A stretch of DNA of 64,000 nucleotides. Origin: Pyrocephalus nanus (Eukaryota; Chordata; Aves; Passeriformes; Tyrannidae). Shown here piece after piece: positions 1-12,009 of the stretch. Where the stretch lies: contig CM076280.1 of assembly GCA_038380795.1 (NCBI GenBank), positions 8,853,501 to 8,917,500 of the forward strand, read 5' to 3'. Below the pieces are notes generated by a model, which was given only the letters and a program-made list of their open reading frames with translations, did not search any database and was not told the origin of the DNA. The stretch's first letter is position 1. The number at the start of each line of letters is the position of its first letter. The position numbers were made by a program, and so were the translations under genes.

Positions 1-3000
1 TTTTGCTCAATCAGGCTTCCTGAACCAAGCCTGCAGAAGGATGGGTGCCCCATGGACCTGGTCCAGCCTGGCCCTACCCAGAGCCCCTACAGGCCACCAG
101 GAAAGGGGCAGGAATGTTTACCAAGGGTCAACATGGGAGATTTGCCCACAGAAGTGCCAACAGCCACCAGACACGAACACTGCACCTATCACAGGGGGAC
201 ACATCCTGACAGCACCTTGCTACTCTCACTGCTCTAACAAAGGAGCTGAGCCCTACTGCTCCACTCCTTCCTGCTCATCAACATCAGTACAAGCCAGGCA
301 CAAAAACCTTACACAAAAAACAGGAACAACTCCCTTGTCCTGGGGCCGTCTAGAAAGACACTTCCACTTCAGCGCTTCGGGGAGAGGCACTAGAGATGCT
401 CAAACCCAACAGCCGGGGTGGTATTAAAACCACACCTTTGTCCAGCAGACTCTTGCTTGTTAAAACACATTCCTAGTACATCCCTGAGAAACACCAGAGG
501 CTGCCAGTTTTATGGAGAGCAGTAAACCGTGTGGATTAACCTCTCCTGGAGCAGGCTGTGAGCAGCCAAGCTCCAACGGTGCCGCACGGCTGTTGACAAT
601 CGCTGCTGTGCACATATTGATTTTCATCAGTCTCCACATTATGCCTGTCAAGAGTTGAAAATACGCACCCTTCCCCCGTCGTTAAAACAGGGAGCAGGCA
701 TCAGGCTGATTTTAGCCAGTGGCAACCTAAGGACATGCTAAATGCAGGCAATAAATTCGGCATCCCAAGCATGTCACACACACAGATGGAACAACTTGAG
801 CAAGGAAAGCCAGATCCTCACCTCGTTCTTCACAAAGAAAAGCAATTTACTCCTCCTTCAATAAAAGCAGCAGAGTCTGCGAGTTACCCGTGGGTATCAG
901 AGCCTATGATCTACTGCCTGGATTAGGAGATTCATTGACAGCTCTGGGTTTAGGAAAGGGATTTTATCCGCCCTTCAGAGTTAACGCCAGCATTTGCAAT
1001 TACTGTTATTAGGATGGATGTAACCAGCTCTGGGATGGCAGCATCTTGCCGAGCCAGAAAAGTCCATTCAAAGCAAAAAAAAAAAGAATGAAGCTTTTCA
1101 TATCTAAGGCAATTTCAGGCAAAAACAATGCTTTTGGCTGAGCTCTGCCTCCCTGGCAATGCTCACTCTGTATGAACACCCTCCCAGGCAGGCAGCAGCC
1201 ATGCCAAGGAGCAGCTCCCATAACAGAGGGGCTGATGCCAGGATGCTGCCTTGGAGTGAGGGACAAACACATGGGGAAGGTCTGATGGACTGAGGGCCAC
1301 TGAAGAACCTCTTTGCCCTTAAAAGCTGCTCTGGGAAGTTGATGAGTCTGTACCAGCCCTAAGAATCCAGGGACGAGCTCTCAAGGCAAACCCACCACAC
1401 CAAAACCCCTGTCCAAACCACACTAAGGGAAGAGCCAGAACCACCAGGAACAGCAAAAAGAAAGGAAAGGAGGGGCCAGAAGGAGCTAAAATAAGACAAC
1501 CAAGAAATAACCCCAAATTTCCAGCCCTGTGGCCAAGGTTAAGAGCCAGAAGACCTCAGAGCCACCACCGGGTCCAGGCTGGGAGTGCATCTGCAGGGAC
1601 TCTGAGACAGCTGCCCAGCAACTGCAAGGCTCCAGTCTGCCCCGGTAATCCTCCACTTTCTCATTCTTACTCTGCACTTACAGCTATAAATAGACAGTTC
1701 ATCCAACCAACCCCCTCATTCACGGGCTCCATCAGATGAGGAGAAGCAGAGTCCTATATTTGCAGCACATCTGGCAGGCTTGGGTTTCAGGGTGAAGGAG
1801 TGCGAGATGTGCAGTCACCGGACTCGAGATCTTGCAGGGTTTAATTAGCCAGATTGTACTTGGATGGAGACATCTGGAAACAGCAAGAGAAGCCCTTTGC
1901 CATCTATTCTGCTTGGGCCTCGAGTTGCCCATTCAAAGTGGAACGTTATGATCCCAGGAACGAGCCTCACACAGTTACAGCACATAACATGATCCTAGAA
2001 AAGGCACAAGTAGGACGTATAAAAATCAATACGGGTGACAAAGAAGAAAAGACACGTTTACAAGTGCTGTGGCTCAAGTGCCCTGTACCACAGAGCCATT
2101 TATTTAAGGGGCTGGCGTGCGTGGTCTGTCCAACACAGCAAAAATAATGGGAAAAGTGGCAGCTAACTTATCATCTCACCTTGGCTCCTCTACTCGTTAC
2201 TTTCTTTTAATGCACTTGAGGAATTCTGCTGATCACATCGCTATTTTGGGAGGTATGATGGGGCAAAGCTGGTGACAGCAGTGGAAGAAGTAGGAGAAAC
2301 TTCAGTGAGAAGCTGTTGGCATGGGGCAGGTTGTTGGCAGAGTTTGTGCCCAGAATAGAAACTGAGGCTGGGCAGACCTACTTCCCCCCTTTTCTAGGAT
2401 GAAAAATTTGGGAATACATAATTATCCCCAATACATAAATCCCCAGTGAACAGCAGCTCAAAACAAGAGCAGGGAACATTGACACTGACGCATGGGATGA
2501 AGCTCCCCAGGGGCACACGCTGGCTCCAGCACAGAGTTTGGAGGGAGCTGCTTTGCCTAAAACACTTACTTGGTCCTTTCTGCAACGCTACAGCTTCTCT
2601 CCTCAAAAACAAATTACATTCGAAGGAGAAACTAAAGGTAAAAGTTACACAAATTAAATGTTTCACATCAAACCATTCACAGCACTTCTGCCTGACTCTG
2701 AATTCTTCCAAGAGTCAATGAACAACCCAAACCCAACCCTACGTGTAATCCACCCAAGCCTGCTGGGCTTAGTGCCAGGGCAGAGGGACAGTGCCATGAA
2801 GTGCAGAAGGTTCATCATAAAGAAGGGTCTGGTGCTGTAAAGAGGACCAGGATTAATTGCTCTCATAAATTTAATGAGACAAAATAACTGGAGAGAGCTT
2901 AAGTGGCAGTAAAGAAAAAATTCAGGTTAAATGTTAAGTATAACTCTGAGGTACCAAGATGGTCTGGAGCGGCTGAAAGAGCCATCAAGAGGGATGGAAA

Positions 3001-3500
3001 AGCAGTTGGCGAGGAAGAAGCTCATCAGTAAGGCGGATAATTACCCACTGACATCAGTGTCCAGCAGCCATACCCAGGTGGGAAGCAGCAGCTCACAGCC
3101 CTGCAGACCTGTGGGAGCATCCCCAGGACAAGGGTTGCTCCGATTTTGGGGGCACAGGCTATGGAGGAGAATGAGCCCACGTGTTGCTGTTGCAAAGCCC
3201 AGCTCATTTCGTGGACAAGCTCCCCCTAGACCAGCTGCAGCTCTAGGGTCTGGCACTAGGGCAGGCTGAGATAAATCAGGCAGCAGAGGACAACTGTCCT
3301 CTTATTGCTCCTCCTAGTATTGATCAGGCACCACTTGCATCCGGCCGGCCCTCGCCATCTGCCCAGGCTGCTGCAAGCTGCCATCTGGCCCATGGCAAAG
3401 CAAACCGAGGGGCCAGCAGGCTGAAAACAGGGAATTTGAGAACTTCCTAGCTCCCCTGATAGCCTTTTAGTTTCCCTTCCCCTTTCCATCACCAATTATT

Positions 3501-3522
3501 CTTTTTTTGTTTGTTTGTTTTT
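3501..3522. repeat. T/GTTT microsatellite
   Basis: A T7 tract leads into GTTTGTTTGTTT and then TTAACC. Confidence 0.9.
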
Positions 3523-4035
3523 AACCAAATAGCTGTTTCCAGGCAATTATGTGCCTCGATCTGCTGGCTGGCTGACCCAGCGCTGGGGAGCTGCCTGGAG
3601 CTTGGATTCATCTCTGCAACACCCCAAAGGTGCAAGAACAATGGGGTCATCAAGGTTCAAACATCCTTTACACACACCTGCACCCCACAGACACCCTGTG
3701 CTCGCACAGAGCTTGTTCTTGCAGCCCACACAGATGTCCTTGTGGCACTGCCATTGATCCTCTCCAGCCCTGGCACTGACTTTTGCCCCCAGCTGCTGGG
3801 GCTCCTCAGCACTGGAAGGGTCATCAGGATGAAGGTTCTCACTCTTCAGAGCATCGTGGGGACAGTGGGGACAAAGCCTGGTTCCTTCTGCTTCCCAAAT
3901 CAGCACCTCCATTGCAAATACTTTCATATTTTGAATGCTTTGCAGAACAGAAAGCCACCCAAAATCTGAACTGGGGAACACAGAACTGCTCCCTTTAAGT
4001 ACTTAAGAGTTGAAATAAAACATTTTGACATTTTC

Positions 4036-4058
4036 AACAAACAAACAAACAAACAAAA
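4036..4058. repeat. (CAAA)n microsatellite
   Basis: AACAAACAAACAAACAAA is a run of about five tetranucleotide units. Confidence 0.95.
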
Positions 4059-5779
4059 TCTCTTTTTCCAACCCCTAAAATGTCTTGTTAGAACCAGCTC
4101 AATATTTATCCTGAGCTTTTTATCCCAGCAGCACCATGTCCAAAGAGAGCTCTCTCTCAAAAGACTCCTCTCTCCCAGGGGTGAGCTGATGGTGCAGAGC
4201 CCACCAAGGCTGTCCCTCCTCACCCACACCCTGGCCCTTTGAGGCCTGTGGGGACAGGAGGGTGGGACCCTGAGATGACACATCTCATGGTGGTTTTACA
4301 GGCAGGACTGCAGCAGTTCCTTCCACACATTGGGTCATTTCACCGCTTGCTGTGAAAATCACTTCCTCGCCTCCAATAAAGCATTTTGTGTGCACTCAGA
4401 TCTTCCCAAGGCTGCTGGATCATCAGCAGTATTAAATGCAAAGATGCTGGATGGTCTGAATCACTCCCAGCTCGTGAATGATGCCCTTGTTCAGCTGTTT
4501 GGAGGCTCAGCAGGAGCTAAGAAAGAGCTTTCTCATGCAGTGCCCCAGCCTGCCAGCGCCCAGCAGCGGTGCCCAGGACGCACCATTGTGACCAGCAAAA
4601 TCCCAGTGAAAGTTTCCTTGTCAAAGGGAGAAAGGGGGACTATTGCTGATGTGCTCCAGGCAGCTGGAGCAGCAACACCCGTGTGAAGGGGCTCTCTGGG
4701 GCATTTCTGGGGTTTTCACAGCTATGGGTGAATTCCATCTCCGTTTTGCAGGTCGTGTTTCCCTGCATAGCCTGGCTGGACCGGGAGGGCAGATCTGGAT
4801 GCAGGGATTGGTGCAGTAACCCCATGCTGATTTATACACACCTCTCCCCACTGGTCTTGGCTAAAGATTTAGAGAAGAGGATTTTGCAAAGAACGGGAAA
4901 AAAGGGAAAGTTAAAAGTTGGAGAGGATCTGGGACAGAACTTGGTGATCAACAGAAATAAACCTCCATCTGACTTGGGCACCTCTCATTGAGGGACAAAC
5001 TCACTGCCAGGCCTGAGGAACAGTTTGGGAAGATTCCACCCAGACACCCTGTGGGAGCTGCACCACTGGCAGCTGGGAACCCACTTCCAACACTGAACAA
5101 CCTGCTCCAAGCTCTGAGCATGCCATCCCCAAAACTCCTGTTTCTAGGAGAGTGCTGCCATCCCAACCAGCACTCCTGTGTGAGTTCCCACACAAACCCC
5201 TCTCCAATTAAAAGCATGTCTATGTGTGAGAAGCAGGAATTTTAAAACCCAGTATTAAAAGGATTTTGAGAACTTCTGGAGAGGGGGCAGAAGAATGTTG
5301 CTCTTGAAAGGATCCCTTTATAAGTTAAAATTATATTAAACTGTAGCTGCTGGGAGCCAACAGCAAGCATGGAATTCCAGGGGACTCCATTCCCTCCGCT
5401 GGTAATTTATGATTTACTTTTGTAATAACTGAAGCCATAAGGAACTCATTGGATTAAGGAGCCTTATTATTTATGTTGTGGAACAATAATATTTAACTGT
5501 ATAAAGCCACATATCCACCCATAACAGTCCATCCCTCCGTATGAAACAGACTGCTCCACATAAGCAAACCCCTGGCTGATGGGAATGCTGCCATCGAATT
5601 CCAATAGTGCCCGTGCTTTACCATTTATGTTGTAGTTCAAGGTTGATTTTAAAAGCCTGTTATATCATCACCAAGGGCAGCAAAACACAGACACAAGATA
5701 AACAGAGGCAGGACACACCAGCAGCACCACCCCATGTCCTAACACACCACCAAGGACAGGCAGGATGTGTCCCTTGTGA

Positions 5780-5908
5780 GGGGCCTGTGGCCCCATCCCT
5801 GCAAGTGTTCAGGTTACACAGGGTCTCCTGGAAGGTGTCCCTGACCATGGCAAGATGGGAACAAGATGGTCTTTAAGGCCCCTTTCAACCCAAAATATTC
5901 TATGATTG
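5780..5908 (+). mobile_element. CR1 LINE fragment, 3' end
   Basis: It reads in CR1 sense through CCCCATCCCTGCAAGTGTTC, GGAAGGTGTCCCTGACCATGG, GATGGTCTTTAAGG and TTCAACCCAAAATATTCTATG, in the order of the avian CR1 3' end. The 5' side is truncated, as usual for CR1. It lies antisense to VAV2. Confidence 0.85.
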
Positions 5909-6372
5909 CCTTGGGGACACCCAGAGTAGTCCAAAAACCATCCATGGGGGATGAAGATCCATGTTCCAGAACCCCCACAGCCCAAAAAATGCCATGGGGG
6001 GAATCGGCACTGTTAGCAACAGGTACCCCACTCCCAGCAAGTGGCTCGGCTTTGGTCAGCTCAAAGGATAAATTATGTCCCAAGGTTTTGCAGCTAATGA
6101 TGGAATTTAGGAGGTGGAGGGGATCCCGTGGGCTTGGCCCCCTTCACCCCCCACCAAGCCCCTCGTAAATTCAGCCCGATTAAAAGTGATGTCTCCCAGG
6201 GCTCTACATGGGAAAAGATGGGCTATTGTCAGAGCACAAAAATCTCCTGGCAGAAGGATCAAAGCAGCCAGCCCAGCTCTCCAAGCCCCGCTGTCAAATT
6301 TTATCTGCCTTTGCTGGAAATACTCTGTAACTTTTCCCTTTCTGCATCCCCCTCCCGTGAGAAGGTGAGGCC

Positions 6373-6378
6373 ACTTAC
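6373..6378 (-). other. VAV2: Splice donor of VAV2 exon 4
   Basis: Minus-strand GTAAGT directly follows the exon end GGCAGA. It is a full match to the vertebrate intron-start consensus. It leaves a phase-2 junction (GA at the exon end), as expected for the Asp that follows LEELA in VAV2. Confidence 0.9.
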
Positions 6379-6447
6379 TCTGCCAGCTCCTCCAGGCTCC
6401 GATACACGTCATCATCGTTTTCCGTGGTCTCCTCCGAAGGGAAGGGC
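6379..6447 (-). CDS. VAV2: VAV2 coding exon (probable exon 4): start of the acidic regulatory region, with the Tyr142 equivalent
   Basis: VAV2 is a cytosolic, tyrosine-phosphorylation-controlled exchange factor for Rho/Rac GTPases acting downstream of receptor and immune tyrosine kinases. Read on the minus strand, this 69-base exon gives PFPSEE, then [16 protein letters not shown], followed by the first two bases of a further codon (GA). It matches human VAV2 residues about 128-150 as I remember them. The Tyr in DVYRSL is the equivalent of Tyr142, one of the acidic-region tyrosines (with Tyr159 and Tyr172) whose phosphorylation releases autoinhibition of the DH domain. A pyrimidine-rich acceptor ends CCTTCCCCAG just above 6447, and the donor is AGA/GTAAGT. 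The exon begins with the last base of an Arg codon (AG from the preceding exon plus G) and ends after GA, expected to become Asp with the next exon. Its length is divisible by three. What is seen is the sequence match and the splice signals; the exon number is inferred from the human gene model. Confidence 0.95.
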
Positions 6448-6473
6448 CTGGGGAAGGGAAGGAATGGCAGTGT
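6448..6473 (-). other. VAV2: Splice acceptor and polypyrimidine tract of VAV2 exon 4
   Basis: On the minus strand the bases before the exon read CATTCCTTCCCTTCCCCAG, a continuous pyrimidine tract ending in CAG. The exon begins with the G that completes the Arg codon split with the upstream exon. Confidence 0.9.
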
Positions 6474-8780
6474 TATTGGTGCCTCACCCCTCGCAGCAGA
6501 TCCCCTGAACTCAGCCCAGCCCCGAGCGTCCCGCTGAGCAGAGATTGTTTCGGAACAAAATATTCATTGCAAATCCATTTTTTCCTGTTGAGATATTGGC
6601 TCCCAGGACGACACTGCTTCCCACAGGCAGCCCTGGCATGGCAGGACGAGAAACCAGGTAGTGAGGCTGGCTGAGCACAGGAGAGCACCTGGGCCCCAAA
6701 ACGAGGAGCAGCATCATCTGACGGCACCCGTGGCTGAGCCGCCGCTCCTGCTGTGCTGGTGCTGCACAAACATCTCAGAAATCTAATTCATGCCTGGTGT
6801 TGGACATGTTAAAATGGAGAAACACCTTCTCCTCCAGCTCTCATGGAGCCTTCCTACCTGTGAGCTCCTGCCCTGCTCAGCCAGGCATGGCTGGACACAC
6901 CGTGCTGCTTCCCACTAGTGTCTCCCACTGCTTCAAACAGCTGATCCCACAGGAATGACTGAGTCCTTATGAACCCTGGGCTTCCTCATCTTAACAACTT
7001 TGTGGCAGCTGAAAAAAGTTAAACCCCTGAGGACGAGGAAAAGGACACCAAAAGGGCAAAAGGAAGAGGGGAGAAAGCAGATTAAAAGAGCACGGGAGGG
7101 AGTGGGGGGAATACAAGAATTCCTTGGCTCGTTCTGAAGTAATAACCAAATAACGTATGAAGGAGATGAAAAATACTGTTTTAATTAAACCCAATGTATT
7201 ATTGCTGGCACAGAGCCAGGGTGGGCTGTGGCTCTGCTGGGGCTGGATGCACCTCGTGGCTATGGGGGCTGCAGGTCCCCGGGGGCACAGCCAGCCTTGC
7301 TCCAGCCCCAGCACAGGGACACGGGGGGGTGGCAGTAGGTTGCTCCACCCCTCCTGGGCATCAAGGAGAAGGCAGGTGGGGTTCCCCAGGCCATGGGCCA
7401 CAGGAGATGGGATGCTGATGCTGTGGAGGAGCAAAACTGGACACACGTGAACTTCTAAGTGCCCTCGAGAGCAATTACCTCCTCTGCCCTCCCACCTTCC
7501 TTGTTTCATGATAGATTGCCTCTCCTGAAAGATTTAATACATGGCCTGGTTAGCCCCCAAATTTGCTATTTTTGGATCCTTTCTCTAGCATTAATTTGCT
7601 TTCTCTCCTCTGCTACACTTCACCCTTCCTTCAGCGAGCAGCTTCAGACCAAGCACTTCGAAATAGCGCTGAAACCTGCAGCAAGTTCAATTAAAACACC
7701 AGCCAGGTGGAGAGCCCAGGAGGGAAAAGAACCAGGCACCCAAGATCTGTACAAAACACATGTTTCCTCACCCCTCCTCTCCCCTGGGGATTAGTGGCAA
7801 GTACAAAAGCCACGTGAAGCACAGGCAAAAAAAGCCACCAGCTCTTCCTGCATGTGATGGAACTGGGAAGTCCAGTCTTGGACTTCAACCCTGGTGGGCA
7901 AAGAGATATGGCAGACCCTGCTGCAGGGCTATACCACCCCACACAGCTCCAGCAAGAAAGCAGAACTCAGAGGTGACCTCTTTTTAAACACCTCTTGTTA
8001 AAATAATAATAAAAAGAAATCCACCACAAGGCACGACCTCCTTTCTTTTACATGCATCTTCTGCTCTTCATCTCTGACTATTTCCTTCTCCAGTGCTCAC
8101 CACGCCAGAAAGAAAGAAGTAAAAGAGCCATAAAGAATATTAAAATCACATGCACACATTTCCAGCCATAAATCTGGGCTTGAGGTGTAATTGGTTCCTG
8201 TGATAAACCCCCCCATGTAAGACAAGGAGACAGCAAAGAGAGAAAAATATTTTCTAATGAGTTTCATGGGGAGGCAGCTCTGCTGGCCCTCCCAGCTTCA
8301 CCTTGACTGTAGGTAAAGCACCAGAGTGAAAGTCAGGGCAGGGGAGGAATTAATAACCTGTATCCCCACAACAGCAGCTAATGGCTAAATAAGGATGCAG
8401 AGAAGGCAATTAGAACGAAAGTCACACCGAGGTGAGGCTTACTGAATGGACCATCTAAAATCTGCAGCTGAAGGATGGCTTTTTGGAGAGAGCCTTGGGT
8501 TTGCCCTTTGTCTGTGCCTCTTTTCCCAGCTGGCCATGCTTTGCAGAGGCTCCCCGTGTCCCCATGTCACTGTGGGGGCAGAGCTGCCACCTCCCCTGCT
8601 CCAAAAGAGGGTGCCAGCCTCTAGGATGCAGGATAACTCACACAGAACTCACACAGGGTGGAACCATGGGACGGTCTTTGCTCCTCCTCAGAAGTCCTAT
8701 GTGCAACAACACAATTTAATGTAGCCCAACTAAGAACCCCCCAACAGCAAACTCGTTGTTTGGGACAAATCTGCAGGTCA

Positions 8781-8808
8781 TTTTTTTCCCTTTTTTTTTT
8801 TTTTTTTT
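8781..8808. repeat. Poly-T tract (T7-CCC-T18)
   Basis: A long homopolymer interrupted by one CCC. In VAV2 sense it is an A tract. No retrogene body is recognisable next to it. Confidence 0.95.
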
Positions 8809-11800
8809 GGTAAAGTGAGTAAAAAACACTGCAAGCCAAGAGGTCTAAAAGCTACTGAGTCCCTGGGAAATTCTTACAGACCTCCAGGCTTGTTGCAACT
8901 TCTTAACGTAATATTAAAAGCTGTGGCTGGGAATGCCCAGCAGCAACGAGTATTTTGAGTCCACTGAAACCCAACAGGTTTGCAGAGATCCCGGTTTATT
9001 AAAATTCATTTGAAAATGCCTCTCATTTCCTATCTTTAGTTAAGCACCAGATTTTGTTTTTCACTCCACCACCATGTAAACCACCTGCTGAGCCATTCAT
9101 CCTCCCAGCCCGTGCCTGGGCTGCTGCAATCCCAACTCAGATGAAGAGTGAAAGCCCCAGCGACATCAAACAGTGCCTGAACAGGCTCTCAGAGATAACA
9201 AACCTCCCAGAGTAGACTCCTTCACAGACAAACCCCACAGCATTCAACAGCATCACTTCCACAGATCAAAGAGGAGAAGGAAAGTGGGATTGATCTGATG
9301 TATTTGTTTTAGAGCCTAAAAGGGAAGAAAAGACCGGGTAATTTGTTATGGAGTTTAGAGCGAGCTTTGCCTCTGGAGGGCAAGACTTACAGCAGATGAT
9401 GGTTCTTGACATGCGATGCAAAGCACCCTCTTGATCTTACAAAACATTTTGGCTACTCCCTGCATTGCACATGCAGAGAGCAGAGCACCCTGCAAACACC
9501 AGGAGAGGCAGGAGCAATCCACAGCCACAGCACATCCCACGGGGGGCTAATAAATTAATATTTCAGGAGGCACCTAATGCAAAAACCCCTCCCTTGCTCT
9601 CAGGTTGCCCCATGATCCATCCCATGCCACATCCTCACCATCCACTCCTGCACAGTAAATCTCTCTGTGGGGAGAAGGAGCAGCTCCACACGCTGCCTTG
9701 GCTGCTCTCTCCCCTGAATTATTTAACGGGAAGAGCCAGGTAGGCTGCAATTCTAACAGCAATAAGCAGGAAGGTTTATTTATTTATGAGCATATTTCAG
9801 CATCTGGGTGCCTTGTCCTAGCAACTGAAGCCAATTGTTCACCTCTGCAGTGCCTTCACAGAGAACAGAGGGTCAGGAATGGGTCAGCTGTAGCCTGATA
9901 ATTTTATACTGCAGCATCTTGGCCTCAAATCCACGTGTGACAGAGCAAGAAAGATCCAGCATGGTTTATACTCTTCTTTTCTAGTGTCCACTCTGATTTT
10001 TTGGGGTCAGTGTCCCCATTCAGTGCTCTCCACCCCAAGGAGCTGTTCCCACTACTCTCAGTGGAGATGGTTTGCCAGGCAGATCTGCAAGGAAGTTCTC
10101 ATGCCTTGTGCAAACACCTTTAACAGACTAAAGGAGGTGGTTCATCCCCCTTTCAGGAGGGGGATTCAAGATAACCTCCCCCTCTTTTCCTAAGATCACA
10201 CTTGAGTGTTTTAAAAAGCAGGTGGAGTATGTGACACCCGAGAAACCTGAGCTGCTCCCATCTGCTGCCCCTTCTGCGAGGGGTTTCTTCACAAACAGGA
10301 AAGACCAGAGCCTCAAGCTGCTGCAAAGGAGCTTCTGCAGCTCTGCTGGGATGGAAGGGGCTGTGCCAAGTCCTCCTGGCCCAGAATCTGGCAGAAAAGC
10401 ATTTCCATAGTGCGGCATATACAGACTGTAATTACACCTTGCAGTACCTCACAGATCCCATGGTTGGAGGTACAGACCTTCTGACAGCCCTGTTTCGAAG
10501 AAAACATTGTGGCAATGCACAGCTCCAACCTTTCCCTTTTCTTTTTTCATCCTCTTTTTCTCCAGGATGGCTCACCCTGTGAGCATGGGATCACCCCATC
10601 CACGGATCCCCTGTCAGTCATCAGTTCTGGAACCCCAGAGTCCAGTGGATCCCCTGGGCACACCATCACGCCCTCATGAGCACTCCTGGAGCTGCCTAAA
10701 GAAAACCATGTGGTTTTCCAAGACATTTGCACACAACTGAAAATTCCTTCCTTGTCAGCTTCGGTGGGATTATGCAGATTAAAGCAGCATTTGATTTACT
10801 GATGAACCAAGAGGTGGACGTGAGCTGACCAGGGACAAGCAAAGAGGTGAGCTGGAGCTGCTCCTCCAGCCCTGCTCGAGACCCAGGCAGCACCTCCAAG
10901 ATTTGGTTCCCATCTGTGAAACAGGAACACCATCAGGGAATGATTTTGGTCAAGTGCTGAGAGGTAAAAACCACACTATTACTGCCTGAAATCCATTTAT
11001 ATGAAGCAGAAGAGAATCAATTCTCCCCATGCAGAACAAGGCACATTGGAGCATACCAAAAGCTGCTGAATTTAATTAAAATCATACTATTGTGTTACAT
11101 TACTCATCTCTGGAAAGAAGCACCTCACGCTGTGCCAGATTTTAGACACGTCCTCTGAAAAATTATGATTTGCTTTCATTTGTGGTCTGGAACTTGCAGA
11201 AATTCTCACAAGATTAATTCTGATAGAAATTCAGTGGGGAAAGAGCAAGCTGCATCATGAGATAGCACAGAGATGATGATTTTGCAGGAGGGAACTCAGC
11301 ACAGTGCACAGCCCAAGGCTGAGCTGCATGTCCTGCTTTATCTTCAGCTCAAATCTGAACTGAGGATTTCTGGGGACGATGAGACAAGAAAATAACAGCT
11401 CGTATAATTTTACATTTCAACACATTATCGCATTTTTTAAAAATCCTCGTGTACCAATGCTTTGCTCAAACAAGTGGTATGATTTTCTCCTCACTTCAGC
11501 TCCACGTTGATGAGAACAGATGGATAAAATCAAAAGGGGAATCCAGAAACAACTTTCTCAAAAAGAAAGGAAAAAAAACAACCCAAACCCTGTGGGCTAA
11601 CAGCATAACCACTCACTAGGGAATGACTGTCCTAGTAAAGACCTGGAACACACCTCAAGGTGTCTAACAACATCCACACAGGCTCTGCAACTGCCTCTCT
11701 GGAAAACACTTGGTTAAAACAAAAAACCTGAATCCCCATTTTTAACTCCTAGCAAAGCTGCACAAGGAGATCTTTCAGCACTGAATTTTCCTGCTGTACC

Positions 11801-11967
11801 TGAGCAGCTGCTATCCTATGAAACACGTGCCAATAAAAACAAGTAAGTGTCTAAATGGATCTTTTTTGCCTGATTCCAGCCAGCACCAGCACTGCTGTTT
11901 GCCTGGAAGCACCACCAGCACATCCCAGACAAGCAGGGTCTCACTGTGCAACATAAACCTGCAACAT

Positions 11968-12009
11968 ATTTGGGTCTGGGACCCAAATATTTGGGTCTGG
12001 GACCCAAAC
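11968..12009. repeat. Tandem pair of perfect 21-bp hairpins
   Basis: The 21-base unit is ATTTGGGTC, TGG, GACCCAAAT: a 9-base stem with a 3-base loop. It occurs twice head to tail, with only the final base differing in the second copy. Each unit is a perfect inverted repeat, and the two stems can also pair across units. Confidence 0.95.

Larger units (their letters stand above)
1..6378 (-). other. VAV2: VAV2 intron downstream of exon 4 (partial)
   Basis: This is the 5' part, in gene direction, of the intron following exon 4; its far end is outside the window. It holds a CR1 fragment at 5780-5908, a GTTT repeat at 3501-3522 and a CAAA repeat at 4036-4058. The next expected exon, encoding the acidic segment with the two other regulatory tyrosines, was searched for by its expected reverse-complement codons and not found, so it should lie beyond position 1. 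An AT-rich block at about 5395-5520 contains no repeat I recognise. The open frames here, the longest about 150 codons, have no family resemblance I can see and overlap on both strands, so they are treated as chance. Confidence 0.85.

Noticed and set aside
4330..4686. 118-codon plus-strand open frame with fairly protein-like composition
   Set aside because: No family match, and no acceptor and donor pair consistent with an exon. It may deserve a database search but cannot be supported from sequence alone.
1..6378. The next VAV2 exon, with the other two acidic-region tyrosines
   Set aside because: No reverse-complement match to its expected EDIYDC or DDIYED codons was seen, so the exon is taken to lie outside the window.
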